Shown here: positions 24,331 to 33,745 of the stretch, in pieces
Numbering within the stretch: the stretch's first letter is position 1
How the letters are laid out: each line of letters opens with the position of its first letter
Source: Bacteroides sp. UBA1773
GTDB taxonomy: Bacteria > Bacteroidota > Bacteroidia > Bacteroidales > Bacteroidaceae
Assembly: GCA_002315285.1 (NCBI GenBank)
Contig: DCGR01000100.1
Span: 342-45,722, forward strand
Direction of reading: 5' to 3'
Length of the DNA: 45,381 bases
Notes under the pieces: generated by a model
What the model saw: only the letters and a program-made list of their open reading frames with translations
What the model was told of the DNA's origin: nothing
The model's database searches: none
Position numbers and translations under genes: made by a program

Positions 24331-25470
24331 ATGATATTTCTTCAGCATTACTGGTGGTTCCTCGTATCCTTGCTTGGTGCCTTATTAGTGTTTTTAATGT
24401 TTGTGCAAGGAGCCAATTCCGTCATCTTCCGTTTGGGAACCAATGAGAAGGATTACAAATTGATCATCAATTCCACAGGGCGCAAATGGGAGTTGACCTT
24501 CACCACCCTCGTCACCTTTGGTGGAGCTTTCTTTGCCTCCTTCCCCTTGTTCTATAGCACCAGTTTTGGTGGAGCCTACTGGCTTTGGATGATCATCCTG
24601 TTCACCTTCGTTCTGCAAGCTGTTTCTTACGAGTTCCAGTCGAAGTTGGGCAACCTATTGGGACAGACCACCTACCGCCGTTTTTTGGTTGTCAACGGAG
24701 TCTTTGCGCCCATCCTGTTGGGAGGTGCTGTGGCCACGTTTTTCAATGGCAGCAACTTCATTGTGCAAAAAGCCAACATCACCGACCTAGGAGCACCTGT
24801 CATCAGTGCCTGGGCCAACGGCAGCAATGGGCTGGATGCCTTGCTCGACCCCTGGAACCTCATACTCGGCTTTGCCGTTTTGTTTCTCGCACGCATTCTT
24901 GGCATACTCTACCTCATGAACAATATTGCCGATGAGAACCTCCGCACGCGCGCATCTGCACAAGTCCTTGGCAACGCCGTACCCTTCCTCGTGCTCTTCC
25001 TTGCGTTTTTTATCCGCACATTACTCAAAGATGGCTTTGCCGTCAATCCTGACACGGGGTTCATCAGCGTCGAACCATTGAAATACTTCCACAACCTCAC
25101 CGACATGTGGTATGTGGCACTCATCATCCTTATCGGCGTGGCAGGCGTACTCCATGGTATCGTCCGCACTATCATCAGCAAGACTTACATCCGTGGTATT
25201 TGGCCCGCAGGCATAGGAACCGTGCTGGTAGTACTCGGTCTGTTACTTTGTGCTGGTTGGAACAACACCGCCTACTACCCCTCCAACGCCGACTTGCAAA
25301 GTTCACTTACCATCTTCAACTCATGCAGCAGTGAGTTCACGCTCCGCACCATGGCCTACGTATCATTACTCATTCCCTTCGTATTGGCCTATATCGTCTA
25401 TGCCTGGCGAAGCATCGACCGCAAGCCGCTCACAGCCGACGAATTGGACGAGAACAACCACACTTACTGA
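24331..25470 (+). CDS. cydB: Cytochrome bd quinol oxidase subunit II
   Basis: A 379-residue polytopic membrane protein that partners CydA. It starts at MIFLQHYWWFLVSLLGALLV and has about eight to nine hydrophobic segments, including WLWMIILFTFVLQAVSYEFQ and FAVLFLARILGILYLMNNIA. The ORF starts 47 bases after the cydA stop. Subunit II lacks haem ligands of its own in many bacteria and stabilises the complex. Length is normal for the family. Confidence 0.95.
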   Translation: MIFLQHYWWFLVSLLGALLVFLMFVQGANSVIFRLGTNEKDYKLIINSTGRKWELTFTTLVTFGGAFFASFPLFYSTSFGGAYWLWMIILFTFVLQAVSYEFQSKLGNLLGQTTYRRFLVVNGVFAPILLGGAVATFFNGSNFIVQKANITDLGAPVISAWANGSNGLDALLDPWNLILGFAVLFLARILGILYLMNNIADENLRTRASAQVLGNAVPFLVLFLAFFIRTLLKDGFAVNPDTGFISVEPLKYFHNLTDMWYVALIILIGVAGVLHGIVRTIISKTYIRGIWPAGIGTVLVVLGLLLCAGWNNTAYYPSNADLQSSLTIFNSCSSEFTLRTMAYVSLLIPFVLAYIVYAWRSIDRKPLTADELDENNHTY

Positions 25471-25478
25471 ATTCACAC

Positions 25479-25502
25479 GGCAAGTCCACTCTGGAGCTTG
25501 CC
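25479..25502 (+). terminator. Weak hairpin between cydB and the GH92 gene
   Basis: GGCAAG (25479-25484) pairs with CTTGCC (25497-25502), and inner TCCA/TGGA adds four pairs around a CTC loop. No T-run follows, so it may attenuate rather than end transcription. The GH92 gene starts 18 bases later. Confidence 0.45.
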
Positions 25503-25520
25503 CTCATCACATTTTGGACA

Positions 25521-27770
25521 ATGAAACAAATCCTCCTGCTGCTGGCTGTTGCCCTGACCGCCTGCCAACGCCCCATTCAAAAGCAACCTGTTGCCAACCC
25601 CGCCGATTACGTTTCCACTTTGGTGGGAACACAGTCGAGCCATTCCTTATCGGCAGGCAACCTTTATCCACTCACGGCCCTGCCTTGGGGCATGAATTTC
25701 TGGACGCCTGTCACTGGCAAGATGGGCAATGGCTGGACATACACCTACGATGCGCACCGCATTCGTGGTTTCAAGCAAACGCATCAGCCTTCTCCTTGGA
25801 TCAACGACTACGGACAGTTTGCCATCATGCCTGTGCGCGATGCCTCGCAGGTAGATGAAGAGGCAAGGGCCAGCTTCTTTTCCCATCAGAGCGAGACGGC
25901 AAGACCCTATTACTATCAAGTATATCTTGCCGACCACGATGTAAACGTAGAGCTCACCCCCTCCGAACGATCAGCTGTCTTTCGTTTCACATATCCTGAA
26001 AGCACTACTTCTGGCATTGTGCTCGATGCCTTCGACCCCCATGCATCCATCAGCATCCTACCCGACCAGCAACGTATCATCGGCCTCACCACCAACAACT
26101 CAGGAGGCGTTCCCGACAACTACGCCAATTATTTCGTTCTCCAATTCAGCAAGCCCTTCAGCGGTTATGGCGTGCAAGGCGACAAGGCCGTTGTCCGTTT
26201 CGCCACTCACCGCGGCGAGCAGGTGGAAGTCCATGCCTCTTCCTCGTTCATCTCCGCCGAGCAAGCGCTCCTCAACCTGCAAGAGGTGTCAGGAAAGCCA
26301 TTCGACTCCGTCTGCCAATCCGCCAAGGATCGTTGGAATGACGTACTCGGCCGCATTGAAGTAAGCACCGACAACACCGACCAACTCCGCACCTTCTATT
26401 CGTGCCTGTTCCGTGCCACGATGTTTCCACATAAGTTCTATGAGATAAACGCCCAAGGACAGAAAGTACATTACAGTCCTTACAATGGTAAAGTATGCGA
26501 AGGTCCGCTTTACACCGACAGCGGCTATTGGGATGTGTTCCGCGCACTCTTCCCGTTGCTCAATCTGGTCTATCCTTCCGTCAGTACCGAGATTCAGGAA
26601 GGTTTTGTGTGCACAGCCCAAGAGAATGAGTTCCTGCCCGAGTGGGCAAGTCCTGGCCACCGCAATTGCATGGTAGGCAACAACAGTGCCTCCATTGCCG
26701 CCGATGCCTATCTGAAAGGAATCAGTGGGAAAGATATTGAAAAAGTCTATGCAGCCATTGTCCACGGCACCGAGCATGTACACCCTACGGTTTCCTCATC
26801 AGGGCGGTTGGGGCACGAGTACTACAACACCCTGGGCTACATTCCTTACGATGTCGATGTCCGTGAGAATGTGGCACGCACGTTGGAATATTCCTACAAC
26901 GACTGGTGCATCCTGCAGATGGCGAAGAAAATGAAACGCCCCGACGACGAAATCGGGAAATGGGCCGTGCGTGCCAAGAATTACCAAAACGTGTTCGACC
27001 ACAGCACCAACCTCATGCGCGGGCGCAATGCCGATGGAACATTCCAGGAGCCTTTCAATCCCTACAAATGGGGCGACGCATTCACTGAAGGCAATGCCTG
27101 GCACTACACGTGGTCGGTATTCCACGATGTGCAAGGCTTGATTGGCCTTATGGGCGGCAAGGACACATTCACCCAGATGCTCGACTCCGTATTTGTCGTC
27201 CCGCCTATCTACGACGACAGCTATTACCACTTCCGCATCCACGAGATAACGGAAATGCAAGTTGCCAACATGGGCAACTACGCCCACGGCAACCAGCCAG
27301 CCCAACACATCATCTATCTCTACGACTATGCCGGGCAGCCTTGGAAATGCCAACAGTGGGTTCGCAAGGTCATGGACCAGCTTTATTCTGCCCATCCCGA
27401 TGGCTATTGTGGCGATGAGGACAATGGCCAGACATCAGCCTGGTACATTTTCTCTTCCCTCGGTTTCTATCCCGTCTGTCCTGGCACCGACCAGTATGTC
27501 ATCGGCTCACCCCTGTTCCGACATGCCACCATACATCTTGAAAATGGCAACGACATTCAGATTGATGCTCCACAGAACACGCCAGAAAACATCTATATAC
27601 GACAAATAAGTTTGAATGGGAAAGACTACACCCGCAATTACTTCCAATACGGTGATTTGCAGCAAGGTGCCGACATACGATTCATTATGGACAACAAGCC
27701 CAACACCCGCCGTGCCACTGACGCCAGCGACCTTCCCTATTCCTTCTCTACCGAACCTGCCGCCCAATAG
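25521..27770 (+). CDS. GH92 family alpha-mannosidase, lipoprotein
   Basis: Calcium-dependent exo-alpha-mannosidase family acting on N-glycan or yeast mannan side chains. The 749 residues begin with a lipoprotein signal (lipobox LTAC, C15). Family features: the N-terminal beta-sandwich domain with DYVSTLVGTQSSHSLSAGNL and YPLTALPWGMNFWTP, then an (alpha/alpha)6 barrel domain with FYSCLFRATMFPHKFYE, DSGYWDVFRALFPLL, ENEFLPEWASPGH, EGNAWHYTWSVFHDVQGL, and GDEDNGQTSAWYIFSSLGF. Glu and Asp of the last motifs are the usual catalytic area. Linkage cannot be deduced. No SusCD genes adjoin, so it looks like an orphan enzyme that follows the cyd genes by chance or by weak read-through. Confidence 0.95.
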   Translation: MKQILLLLAVALTACQRPIQKQPVANPADYVSTLVGTQSSHSLSAGNLYPLTALPWGMNFWTPVTGKMGNGWTYTYDAHRIRGFKQTHQPSPWINDYGQFAIMPVRDASQVDEEARASFFSHQSETARPYYYQVYLADHDVNVELTPSERSAVFRFTYPESTTSGIVLDAFDPHASISILPDQQRIIGLTTNNSGGVPDNYANYFVLQFSKPFSGYGVQGDKAVVRFATHRGEQVEVHASSSFISAEQALLNLQEVSGKPFDSVCQSAKDRWNDVLGRIEVSTDNTDQLRTFYSCLFRATMFPHKFYEINAQGQKVHYSPYNGKVCEGPLYTDSGYWDVFRALFPLLNLVYPSVSTEIQEGFVCTAQENEFLPEWASPGHRNCMVGNNSASIAADAYLKGISGKDIEKVYAAIVHGTEHVHPTVSSSGRLGHEYYNTLGYIPYDVDVRENVARTLEYSYNDWCILQMAKKMKRPDDEIGKWAVRAKNYQNVFDHSTNLMRGRNADGTFQEPFNPYKWGDAFTEGNAWHYTWSVFHDVQGLIGLMGGKDTFTQMLDSVFVVPPIYDDSYYHFRIHEITEMQVANMGNYAHGNQPAQHIIYLYDYAGQPWKCQQWVRKVMDQLYSAHPDGYCGDEDNGQTSAWYIFSSLGFYPVCPGTDQYVIGSPLFRHATIHLENGNDIQIDAPQNTPENIYIRQISLNGKDYTRNYFQYGDLQQGADIRFIMDNKPNTRRATDASDLPYSFSTEPAAQ

Positions 27771-27781
27771 GCTGTCAATGT

Positions 27782-29125
27782 TTAGGCCGAGAATATCAGT
27801 GAGATAATCAGAGCAACCAGAAAACCCACACTGCCCACCCACGTCTCCATGAGCGTCCAGGTCCTCAGTGTGGTTTTTTCGTCCATCTCGAGCAATGACT
27901 TTACCAACCAGAATCCCGAGTCGTTGAAATGAGAGCAGACCGTCGCCCCTCCTGCCACCGATGCCGTGATGCAAGCCAACTGTATGGAGGGCAAATCCTT
28001 TACCTCGGGCATGGCAGCAATGATTCCCGCAGCCATGACCATGGCCACCGTAGCCGAACCAACCGACAAACGTACCAAAGCCGCCACAACAAATGCCACT
28101 ATCACCACGGGCAACGACGAGGCACTCACAGCCTCTCCTATAGCATTTCCCAAGCCTGAGTTTTGTAAGATGTAGCGCAGCACTCCTCCGCAAGCAGTCA
28201 CCAGCAGGATAAGCCCCACAGGCGAAAGCGAACGGGTCATCAGCTTCTCCAGTTCGGCATTACTGTAGCCATATCGTTTCCCCAGTACAATCATCGCCAC
28301 GATGGTCGCCAACGTCAGTGCCACAAACGGTTCACCGAGGAATGAAAGGATGGACCGCAACGGCTCCAATCCGTCCACCACGGCAGCCACCGACTTCAAG
28401 ATAATCAGCACCAACGGTATGAGGATGATGCCCACCACAACTTTCACACTGGGCAACTTGTCCGTCAATTCCTCCGAAGCCTTCAGCACATGTTCCGGCA
28501 CCGCCAACTGGTATTTGTTTCCGCAAAAGCGTCCCCACAGCGGGCCTGCCACCAGCAAAGCCACGAAACCGCACACCAGTCCCACTACGATGACCCATCC
28601 CAGATCCACACCCAACATTCCTGCCACCAGCACCGGACCTGGGGTCGGCGGAATGAAAGCATGTCCCACTGCCAGTCCGGCCAGCAAAGGGATGGCATAA
28701 TACAGGGTCGATCGTTCCGTTCGCTTTGCCAATGAAAAAGCCAAAGGAATCAAGACAATCAATCCGGCATCAAAAAACACCGGTATTGCTATCAACAGGC
28801 CTGTCAAGGCCAAAGCCCACGCAGCCTTCTGGTCGCCAAATCGGTTGACCATCGAAATGGCCAAAGCTTGGGCACCACCCGATATTTCCAGCATGGCACC
28901 AAACATGGAGCCCAACCCCACCAACAACGCTATGCCCTTCAAGGTGTTTCCCACGCCATCATTGACCGAGGCTACGATTTCCTCAAACGACATACCCGCC
29001 AGCAAACCCGTCAGCACACCGCCCACCAAGATGGCCAGCATGGCATGCAGTTTGAACCTGATGATGAGTATCAGCAACAGCACAATACCCACAATCGCTG
29101 CCAGCATCAGTTGTACAGTCGTCAT
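27782..29125 (-). CDS. GntP-family gluconate/organic-acid permease
   Basis: A 447-residue polytopic membrane protein with 12-14 hydrophobic segments. It has GntP-family signatures: GIALLVGLGSMFGAMLEISGG early, IPVFFDAGLIVLIPLAFSLA, AGLAVGHAFIPPTPGPVLVA, and VRLSVGSATVAMVMAAGII late. Relatives import gluconate, or other sugar acids, with protons. The true substrate is unknown here. Its start codon overlaps the stop of the MlaF-like ABC gene by 4 bases, an unexpected coupling to lipid transport. The gene ends 11 bases from the stop of the convergent GH92 gene. Confidence 0.92.
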   Translation of the reverse strand: MTTVQLMLAAIVGIVLLLILIIRFKLHAMLAILVGGVLTGLLAGMSFEEIVASVNDGVGNTLKGIALLVGLGSMFGAMLEISGGAQALAISMVNRFGDQKAAWALALTGLLIAIPVFFDAGLIVLIPLAFSLAKRTERSTLYYAIPLLAGLAVGHAFIPPTPGPVLVAGMLGVDLGWVIVVGLVCGFVALLVAGPLWGRFCGNKYQLAVPEHVLKASEELTDKLPSVKVVVGIILIPLVLIILKSVAAVVDGLEPLRSILSFLGEPFVALTLATIVAMIVLGKRYGYSNAELEKLMTRSLSPVGLILLVTACGGVLRYILQNSGLGNAIGEAVSASSLPVVIVAFVVAALVRLSVGSATVAMVMAAGIIAAMPEVKDLPSIQLACITASVAGGATVCSHFNDSGFWLVKSLLEMDEKTTLRTWTLMETWVGSVGFLVALIISLIFSA

Positions 29126-29901
29126 TGTCGTGGTTGTTTACGTTCGTGTTCATGTTCTTCCTTTACCTTCCTCAGCAGATCCGAGGCAAAGATGAATTTG
29201 TTCAGCTGTTCGTTCGTCGCATCGAATATGTCATCTTTCGTACCCATCCATTCCTTTCTTCCTTCGCAAATGAAGATGATGCTCTCACCTATGCCAAGCA
29301 CCGAGTTCATGTCGTGCGTGTTGATGATGCTCGTCATGTTGTATTCCACCGTGATGTCGTGTATCAGTTCATCGATGACCAGCGATGTCTTCGGGTCGAG
29401 TCCCGAATTGGGCTCGTCGCAAAACAGATATTGGGGATTCAGCGCAATGGCGCGGGCAATGGCCACACGTTTCTGCATGCCACCGCTCAGTTCTCCCGGG
29501 TTCTTGTCGATGGCATCCAGCAGGTTCACCCTATCCAGACAGAACTTGGCCCTGCGCACACGGTCACGATAGGTGTCTGCCGAGAACATCTCCAACGGGA
29601 ACATCACATTCTCGAGCACCGACATCGAGTCGAACAACGCAGCACCCTGGAAAATCATGCCCATCTCCTGACGCAACCTTTTCTTCTCGCGCCTACTCAT
29701 CTGGATGAAATTCCTACCATGATACAGCACCTCACCCTTATCAGGTTCCAACAGCCCCACGATGTTCTTCATCAGCACGGTCTTTCCCGAACCGCTCTGT
29801 CCGATAATCAGGTTGGTCTTGCCACTTTCAAACTGGGCATTGATGTCATGCAGCACCTCCCTGCCATCGAACGATTTATATATGGATTTCAATTCTATCA
29901 T
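29122..29901 (-). CDS. MlaF-like ABC transporter ATP-binding protein
   Basis: A 259-residue ATPase of the Mla/Mce lipid-transport type. Walker A GQSGSGKT (34-41), signature LSGGMQKR (about 137-144), Walker B YLFCDEPNSGLDP and the switch His in INTHDMNS are all present. MQKRVAIARAIA is typical of MlaF. It energises phospholipid movement between the inner and outer membranes with the MlaE permease, encoded directly upstream with a 4-base overlap. No MlaD or Mce-domain gene lies in the window; in Bacteroidota it often follows mlaF, but here a GntP permease stands in that place. Confidence 0.93.
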   Translation of the reverse strand: MIELKSIYKSFDGREVLHDINAQFESGKTNLIIGQSGSGKTVLMKNIVGLLEPDKGEVLYHGRNFIQMSRREKKRLRQEMGMIFQGAALFDSMSVLENVMFPLEMFSADTYRDRVRRAKFCLDRVNLLDAIDKNPGELSGGMQKRVAIARAIALNPQYLFCDEPNSGLDPKTSLVIDELIHDITVEYNMTSIINTHDMNSVLGIGESIIFICEGRKEWMGTKDDIFDATNEQLNKFIFASDLLRKVKEEHEHERKQPRQ

Positions 29902-30647
29902 CCCATCAGCAACTGAGTCAACACCAAATCGGCAAACAGGATAAGCACGCTACACGACACTACCGAATCCGTGCTCGCCTTGCCCACCGCAGCCGATCCG
30001 CCTTCCACATTATAGCCAAAGAAAGCCGACACGCTGGCAATGATATAAGCGAAAAACACCGATTTGATAAGACTCGCCCACACATGCCACTCATCGAATT
30101 GGTACTGCATGCCAAACTCCAAATTCGAAGCAATCACGATGCCGCTCACCCAACAGGTCAGAAAAGCGCCGAAAATACCTGCGAAGATACCGAATATCAC
30201 CAGTATGGGCATCATGGTCATCAACCCCAACACCTTGGGAAGCACAAGGTAGGCAGCCGAGTTCACACCCATGATTTCCAGGGCGTCTATTTGCTGGGTC
30301 ACCCGCATCGTGCCTATCTCCGAAGCGATGTTGGCCCCCACCTTGCCTGCCAGAATCAGGCACATCACCGACGACGAGAATTCCAGCAGGAGGATTTCAC
30401 GCGTCGTATAGCCCACAGCAAAGCGTGGCATCCACGGACTGGTCACATTAAGCGCCATCTGCATCATGATGACAGCCCCGATAAACACAGATATGAGCAA
30501 CACGATGCCAATCGAACTCGTCCCCAACGACACCATTTCCTTCACGTATTGTTTCAGGAACACACGCATCCGTTCAGGACGGGAAAACACATGCCCCATC
30601 ATGGCAAAGTATTTGCCTGTTTGCGCTATTGGCCTTAATATATCCAT
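29898..30647 (-). CDS. MlaE-like ABC permease
   Basis: A 249-residue inner membrane permease of the MlaE family, with about five membrane segments. The family signature MCLILAGKVGANIASEIGTM, followed by RVTQQIDALEIMGVN, is clear. It would move phospholipid with the ATPase encoded downstream. The open frame extends to a TTG at 30665, but ATG at 30647 (MDILRPIAQTGKYF) is favoured. A TATTTTTG -7 element lies 16 bases upstream of the ATG. The gene is divergent from lptB with 91 bases between start codons. Confidence 0.92.
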   Translation of the reverse strand: MDILRPIAQTGKYFAMMGHVFSRPERMRVFLKQYVKEMVSLGTSSIGIVLLISVFIGAVIMMQMALNVTSPWMPRFAVGYTTREILLLEFSSSVMCLILAGKVGANIASEIGTMRVTQQIDALEIMGVNSAAYLVLPKVLGLMTMMPILVIFGIFAGIFGAFLTCWVSGIVIASNLEFGMQYQFDEWHVWASLIKSVFFAYIIASVSAFFGYNVEGGSAAVGKASTDSVVSCSVLILFADLVLTQLLMG

Positions 30648-30662
30648 TCCGTTAATTTGCTG

Positions 30663-30722
30663 CAAAAATAACCTTTTTTGGATAGATTAATGTCATGGAT
30701 TGGACGTTTTTTAGTACTTTTG
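30663..30722. promoter_or_regulatory. Divergent promoter region of mlaE and lptB
   Basis: Two exact TAnnTTTG -7 elements point away from each other: TATTTTTG on the minus strand (30663-30670) before mlaE, and TACTTTTG on the plus strand (30715-30722) before lptB. Neither has a clear TTTG at the expected distance, so support is partial. The two lipid-trafficking genes may be controlled together. Confidence 0.5.
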
Positions 30723-30738
30723 CGAAAAATTCAATCAC

Positions 30739-31494
30739 ATGGAAGAAGAAAGGATGGTACTTCGTACCGATAATCTGGTGAAGAAATATGGCAAGCGCAC
30801 CGTCGTCAACCACGTGTCGTACGATGTGCGACAAGGAGAGATTGTAGGTTTGCTCGGTCCCAATGGAGCGGGAAAGACCACCTCCTTCTACATGACCACC
30901 GGACTTATCACCCCCAACGAGGGACACATCTACCTCAACGACCTCGACATCACCAGCTACCCGGTTTACAAACGGGCGCAAAGCGGCATCGGTTATTTGG
31001 CGCAAGAGGCATCGGTGTTCCGTAAGATGAGTGTCGAGGACAACATCTCGTCCGTGCTCGAACTGACCGACAAGCCCAAGGACTATCAGAAGGAAAAGTT
31101 GGAAAGCCTGATTGCCGAATTCAACTTGCAAAAGGTACGTAAGAACTTGGGCGACCAGCTGTCGGGTGGCGAACGACGCCGTACCGAGATAGCCCGCTGC
31201 CTTGCCATCGACCCTAAGTTCATCATGCTCGACGAGCCCTTTGCCGGTGTCGATCCCATTGCCGTGGAAGACATCCAACGCGTTGTCTGGAAGCTCAAGG
31301 ACAAGAACATCGGCATCCTCATCACCGACCACAACGCCTTGGAAACCCTCCGCCTCACCGACCGTGCCTACCTGCTCTTCGAAGGACGCATCCTGTTCCA
31401 AGGCACCCCCGAAGAATTGGCCGTGAACCCTATAGTCCGCGAGAAGTACCTCGGTAGCAATTTCGTGCTCCGCAAGAAGGAATTCCAATTATAA
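30739..31494 (+). CDS. lptB: LPS export ABC transporter ATP-binding protein
   Basis: ATPase that powers extraction of lipopolysaccharide from the inner membrane with LptFG. The 251 residues show Walker A GPNGAGKTT (40-48), Q-loop GIGYLAQEASVFRKM, signature LSGGERRR (141-148), Walker B FIMLDEPFAGVDP (161-173) and switch H199 (ITDHN). The QEASVFRKMSVEDNI and FAGVDPIAV segments are LptB-specific. Length is close to the usual 240-260. Start at ATG 30739 follows a TACTTTTG element. pta follows 20 bases later, so lptB, pta and ackA may be one transcript. Confidence 0.96.
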   Translation: MEEERMVLRTDNLVKKYGKRTVVNHVSYDVRQGEIVGLLGPNGAGKTTSFYMTTGLITPNEGHIYLNDLDITSYPVYKRAQSGIGYLAQEASVFRKMSVEDNISSVLELTDKPKDYQKEKLESLIAEFNLQKVRKNLGDQLSGGERRRTEIARCLAIDPKFIMLDEPFAGVDPIAVEDIQRVVWKLKDKNIGILITDHNALETLRLTDRAYLLFEGRILFQGTPEELAVNPIVREKYLGSNFVLRKKEFQL

Positions 31495-31514
31495 CCAACA
31501 TAAAACATCGTATT

Positions 31515-32528
31515 ATGGACATTATCGAACAAATCGTTGCACGCGCCAAAGCAAGCAAGCAACGCATCGTCCTCCCCGAAGGCGATGAAGAACGCACTTT
31601 GAAAGCAGCCGACCGCATCCTTGCCGATGGCGTTGCCGACATTATCCTCATTGGCAACCCCGACAAGCTGAAAGCCTTGGCCAACGAATGGGGACTGCCC
31701 CACATCCATCAGGCCACCATCATCGACCCTGAGAACCACCCCAAGAAAGCCGAATATGCCAACCTACTCTTTGAACTCCGCAAGGCGAAGGGCATGACCA
31801 TCGAAGAGGCCGAGAAGAAAGTGCTCGATCCCCTCTACTTAGGTTGCCTGATCATCAAGAACGGCGATGCCGACGGACAGTTGGCAGGTGCACGCAACAC
31901 CACAGGCAACGTGCTTCGTCCTGCCCTCCAGATCATCAAGACCGTGCCGGGTATCACCTGTGTCAGTGGCGGTATGCTGCTCATCTCCAAAGCCACGCAA
32001 TATGGCGAGAATGGCTTGCTCATCCTTGGCGATGTTGCCGTCACCCCCATGCCCGACGCCAACCAGTTGGCACAGATTGCCGTCTGCACCGCACAGACAG
32101 CCAAAGCCGTAGGTGGCATCGATGATCCGCGTGTAGCCATGTTGAGCTTCTCCACCAAGGGTAGTGCCAAGCACGAGGTAGTCGATAAGGTGACTTCCGC
32201 ACTCGCATTGGCCAAGGAGATGGCTCCCGACCTGAAGATTGATGGCGAGTTGCAGGCCGATGCCGCTCTCGTGCCATCCATTGGTGCCAGCAAAGCCCCA
32301 GGTTCGGCCATTGCAGGCCATGCCAACGTGCTCATCTTCCCTTGCCTCGAGGTAGGAAACATCTCCTACAAGATGGTAGAGCGTCTGGGTGGAGCCACAG
32401 CCATTGGTCCCATCCTCCAAGGCATCGCCCGTCCGGTCAACGACCTCAGCCGTGGCTGTTCCATCGACGACATCTACAAGATGATTGCCATTACCGCCAA
32501 CCAAGCCATCGCAGCCAAGAAGGCATAA
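31515..32528 (+). CDS. pta: Phosphate acetyltransferase
   Basis: Converts acetyl-CoA and phosphate to acetyl phosphate, the first step of acetate formation. The 337-residue single-domain form starts MDIIEQIVARAKASKQRIVLPEG. The substrate-binding parts of the PTA_PTB family are visible: KNGDADGQLAGARNTTGNVL and KPVNDLSRG-like ARPVNDLSRGCSIDDIYKM near the C-terminus. It lacks the N-terminal regulatory domain of long enterobacterial Pta. It is followed 20 bases later by ackA. Confidence 0.96.
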   Translation: MDIIEQIVARAKASKQRIVLPEGDEERTLKAADRILADGVADIILIGNPDKLKALANEWGLPHIHQATIIDPENHPKKAEYANLLFELRKAKGMTIEEAEKKVLDPLYLGCLIIKNGDADGQLAGARNTTGNVLRPALQIIKTVPGITCVSGGMLLISKATQYGENGLLILGDVAVTPMPDANQLAQIAVCTAQTAKAVGGIDDPRVAMLSFSTKGSAKHEVVDKVTSALALAKEMAPDLKIDGELQADAALVPSIGASKAPGSAIAGHANVLIFPCLEVGNISYKMVERLGGATAIGPILQGIARPVNDLSRGCSIDDIYKMIAITANQAIAAKKA

Positions 32529-32548
32529 TCCCATAAAGCAACAAGACA

Positions 32549-33745
32549 ATGAAGATATTAGTATTGAATTGTGGCAGTTCGTCCATCAAGTACAAACTGT
32601 TCGATATGACCGACCGCAGTGTCATCGCACAAGGTGGCATCGAGAAGATCGGCATGGCGGGTTCGTTTCTGAAGTTCACCCTCCCCACCGGAGGCAAGAA
32701 AGTGCTCGAAAAAGACATTCCGGAGCATACAGCCGGCATCCAGTTCATCTTCGAGACACTCACCAATGCCGAGTATGGTGCCATCAAGTCATTGGCTGAA
32801 ATCAATGCCGTAGGCCACCGCATGGTACACGGAGGAGAGAAATTCAGCCAGTCGGTGGTACTCGACAAAGAGGTGTTGGCAGCCTTCGAAGCCTGCAACG
32901 ATTTGGCTCCTCTCCACAACCCAGCCAACCTGAAGGGAGTGGCTGCCGTCAGTGCCATTCTGCCCAACGTACCACAGGTAGGCGTTTTCGACACAGCCTT
33001 CCACCAGACCATGCCCGACTATGCCTATATGTATGCCGTTCCCTACGAGCTCTACGAGAAATATGGAGTGCGCCGCTACGGTTTCCACGGCACATCCCAC
33101 CGCTATGTATCACAACGTGTGTGCGACTATTTGGACATTCCTGCCCAAGGCACCAAAATCATCACCTGCCATGTGGGCAACGGAGGTTCGCTCTCAGCCA
33201 TTGTCGATGGCAAATGCGTTGACACCACCATGGGTCTTACCCCACTCGAAGGCTTGATGATGGGTACACGCTGTGGCGACCTCGATGGAGGAGCCGTGAA
33301 GTTCATCATGGACAAGCTCAACCTCGACTCCGATGGCATCAGCAATCTCATGAACAAGAAGAGTGGTCTGTTGGGCATCTCAGGCGTATCAAGCGACATG
33401 CGCGAAGTAACCGCAGCTGCCAACGAGGGCAACCCACGCGCCAAACTGGCATTGGCCATGTATGCCTACCGCATCCGCAAGTACATCGGAGCATTCGCGG
33501 CAGCCATGAATGGTGTTGACATCATCCTGTTCACAGGAGGTGTTGGCGAGAACCACGTCAAATGTCGTCAGTGGGTGTGCGAAGGATTAGGCTATTTGGG
33601 CGTACAACTTGACACGGAGAAGAATGCCACCATACAAGGTGTCGAAGCCACCATTTCGGTTCCCGAAAGCAAGGTGAAGGTTGTGGTCATCCCAACCGAT
33701 GAGGAGTTGATGATTGCCACCGATACTTTCAATTTGGTAAAATAA
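32549..33745 (+). CDS. ackA: Acetate kinase
   Basis: Makes ATP from acetyl phosphate and ADP, releasing acetate. The 398 residues contain the ASKHA-fold signatures: NCGSSSIKYKLF (7-18), VGHRMVHGGEKF, FDTAFHQTMPD, YGFHGTSHRYVS, ITCHVGNGGSLSAI, FTGGVGEN near 330, and the final EELMIA. All catalytic residues expected in these motifs are present. With PFOR and Pta it completes the pyruvate-to-acetate ATP-yielding route. A repeat-built hairpin follows the stop. Confidence 0.97.
   Translation: MKILVLNCGSSSIKYKLFDMTDRSVIAQGGIEKIGMAGSFLKFTLPTGGKKVLEKDIPEHTAGIQFIFETLTNAEYGAIKSLAEINAVGHRMVHGGEKFSQSVVLDKEVLAAFEACNDLAPLHNPANLKGVAAVSAILPNVPQVGVFDTAFHQTMPDYAYMYAVPYELYEKYGVRRYGFHGTSHRYVSQRVCDYLDIPAQGTKIITCHVGNGGSLSAIVDGKCVDTTMGLTPLEGLMMGTRCGDLDGGAVKFIMDKLNLDSDGISNLMNKKSGLLGISGVSSDMREVTAAANEGNPRAKLALAMYAYRIRKYIGAFAAAMNGVDIILFTGGVGENHVKCRQWVCEGLGYLGVQLDTEKNATIQGVEATISVPESKVKVVVIPTDEELMIATDTFNLVK

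Noticed and set aside
30652..31488. A 278-codon minus-strand open frame
   Set aside because: Antisense to lptB, whose ABC motifs are intact.
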